64,000 bases of DNA from Thermococcus paralvinellae (GTDB lineage Archaea; Methanobacteriota_B; Thermococci; Thermococcales; Thermococcaceae): NCBI RefSeq assembly GCF_000517445.1, contig NZ_CP006965.1, positions 1,092,681 to 1,156,680 of the forward strand. Direction: 5' to 3'. The translations under genes and the position numbers were made by a program. Below the pieces are notes generated by a model. The model did no database searches and was not told the DNA's origin. It saw nothing but the letters and a program-made list of their open reading frames with translations. Shown piece after piece: positions 62,924 through 64,000 of the stretch. Within the stretch, counting starts at the first letter, position 1. Every line of letters begins with the position of its first letter.

Positions 62924-64000
62924 TCATTTATATTCGTATAGAGAAACAAGAACTTTTTCCCGAATATGCTTATATTCTCTCAAGAGTTCCTTAGCAAAGT
63001 CAGTCAAGATTGTTATGCCCTTTTTTCTTCCCCCTCTTACAGAAATCAACAGTGCTACTCCTAGTTTTTCTTCTAAATTCTTGATTCTTTCCCAGTAAGT
63101 TGATGGAGAAACTCCCAGAGCTTTACATGCAGCCCTAAATGAGTTAACTTGAGATATAAGCTCCAAAAGTTCCAAAATATCACCTAGAATCTCAATACCA
63201 TCCTTTGCTACAAAATAGACATTAATACGAGGAGATAATCCTATGGTATTGTGGCTTATAACACAAGGAGAAAAGAGCATCTTTCTAAGTTCTTCTCGTG
63301 TTATTCTCCTATAATTTATTTCAAATCTTGAATGAGGACATTTAGAAAAATTCCCATAAGGGCTGAGATACAAAGTTCTGCACTTTTCTCCACTCGTAGA
63401 TGTCAAAACTGTGATTGGATAATTCTCTATGAAGACTTTTATGGCATTGTAAAAGTACTTCTTACCATAATGGAGCCCAATTTCGACGTTTTCTTTCTTT
63501 GCCACCTTTTCGATGAATTTATCTGTATTGGGAGAATTATAGAACTTGGGACCTATTGTTATTTTTAACCCGTAACTTTTGCATAGATCAATAATTGACA
63601 AAACATTAACAAAATCGTAATTTGAATCAAGAAGTACATATGCCTCAAGGTTGTCTATTCCTTGAGACAGGAGCATCTTTACAGTCTGGATATTAGTCTT
63701 TAACTCTCTATATGATGGAATAACCAATGATATGAAATCAACATTTTCCAGCGATGTTCTGTGAAGGAGATTTTTAGATACCGAAACTGGCAAGAAAAGG
63801 GTGATTTTTCTACATAGCTCCCTAATTTCATGAATAATAATATTGATTTTGGAATGAAGAAGAGGATTTGGACAGAGTAATAGTCCCTCATTGAATTTGA
63901 AGTCATCAAGATAGAATCTCAGCTTTTCTAGGGCTTCAAGAGGCAACATAACTCCTGCACAGCCAAATTTCTCTTTCCAAGGGCATATCAGACAACTACT
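62924..64000 (-). CDS. Regulator fusing a Cys-rich radical-SAM-like part to a ModE/LysR-type HTH (start outside window)
   Basis: The frame is open through the right edge, so the ATG at 63949 is not necessarily the start: upstream codons read SSCLICPWKEKFGCAGV, giving C-x2-C-x7-C just before it. About 359 residues are visible. The middle looks like a TIM-barrel-type alpha/beta fold (NVDFISLVIPSYRELKTNI, DLCKSYGLKITIGPKFYN) with CRTLYLSPYGNFSKCPHSRF, similar to C-terminal parts of radical-SAM/SPASM proteins. Residues near the end (SQVNSFRAACKALGVSPSTYWERIKNLEEKLGV) are a ModE/LysR-type winged HTH. Located 75 nt upstream of cooF on the same strand, it is the best candidate regulator. Confidence 0.7.
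   Translation of the reverse strand, partial: SSCLICPWKEKFGCAGVMLPLEALEKLRFYLDDFKFNEGLLLCPNPLLHSKINIIIHEIRELCRKITLFLPVSVSKNLLHRTSLENVDFISLVIPSYRELKTNIQTVKMLLSQGIDNLEAYVLLDSNYDFVNVLSIIDLCKSYGLKITIGPKFYNSPNTDKFIEKVAKKENVEIGLHYGKKYFYNAIKVFIENYPITVLTSTSGEKCRTLYLSPYGNFSKCPHSRFEINYRRITREELRKMLFSPCVISHNTIGLSPRINVYFVAKDGIEILGDILELLELISQVNSFRAACKALGVSPSTYWERIKNLEEKLGVALLISVRGGRKKGITILTDFAKELLREYKHIREKVLVSLYEYK

Overview
The window is chromosomal DNA of a hyperthermophilic euryarchaeon of the order Thermococcales, most likely a Thermococcus. Supporting this are archaeal translation genes (L39e, L31e, aIF6, S19e, L7Ae, S28e, L24e, IF-5B), TFB, FEN-1, CDC48, RNase P Rpp21, ADP-forming acetyl-CoA synthetase, glyoxylate reductase, TET aminopeptidase, and both enzymes of di-myo-inositol-phosphate (DIP) synthesis. 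Promoters are BRE/TATA type, many genes carry GGAGGTGA-like ribosome sites, and C/D box guide RNAs are visible. Base composition is about 40% GC by eye. This and the CO dehydrogenase cluster suggest a low-GC carboxydotrophic Thermococcus (inference).

Layout. 1-1448: partial nucleotide-sugar epimerase and an unknown gene. 1438-6896: a translation block (L39e-L31e-aIF6-L18Ae-prefoldin alpha on minus; YhbY-S19e-PDCD5 and TFB on plus) split by a PP-loop gene. 6998-9361: FEN-1, a PsiE-like membrane protein, a C/D box sRNA and a broken membrane-protein gene. 9520-20064: core genes (AcdA, phosphoesterase, PRC-barrel protein, CDC48, RNase H-like protein, MoeA, SerRS, Rpp21, an unknown OB-fold protein). 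20106-25087: a lone 5S rRNA and the L7Ae-S28e-L24e-Ndk-IF5B block, interrupted by two secreted-protein genes. 25122-31847: AAA/DUF234 ATPase with a tiny coupled ORF, RNA methyltransferase, aminotransferase, GyaR with C/D box sRNAs behind it, DUF72 and Dph6-like proteins. 31946-41111: DIP synthase, a broken secreted gene, a sugar-type ABC importer and inositol-1-phosphate synthase. 41227-45538: a second DUF234 ATPase and an atypical, partly GC-rich patch of unknown genes. 45552-49384: XPD-like helicase, TET aminopeptidase and small membrane proteins.

49387-64000 is the main accessory system: a CO-oxidising, H2-evolving energy module. On the minus strand it holds a regulator running off the window, CooF-type ferredoxin, CooS, CooC, CooT, then a 6-gene-type membrane [NiFe] hydrogenase and an Mrp/Mnh-type cation antiporter set. 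CooS oxidises CO, the Fe-S protein passes electrons to the hydrogenase, and the membrane arm plus Mnh subunits couple H2 release to ion pumping. This resembles the CODH-MCH-MNH3 cluster described in Thermococcus onnurineus NA1.

Two patterns stand out. First, five to seven accessory genes each look broken by single-base shifts, mostly in short homopolymers, while every core gene reads intact. Second, the regulator at the right edge combines a Cys-rich, radical-SAM-like N-terminal part with a ModE/LysR-type DNA-binding domain, an unusual sensor design next to a metal-dependent CO operon.
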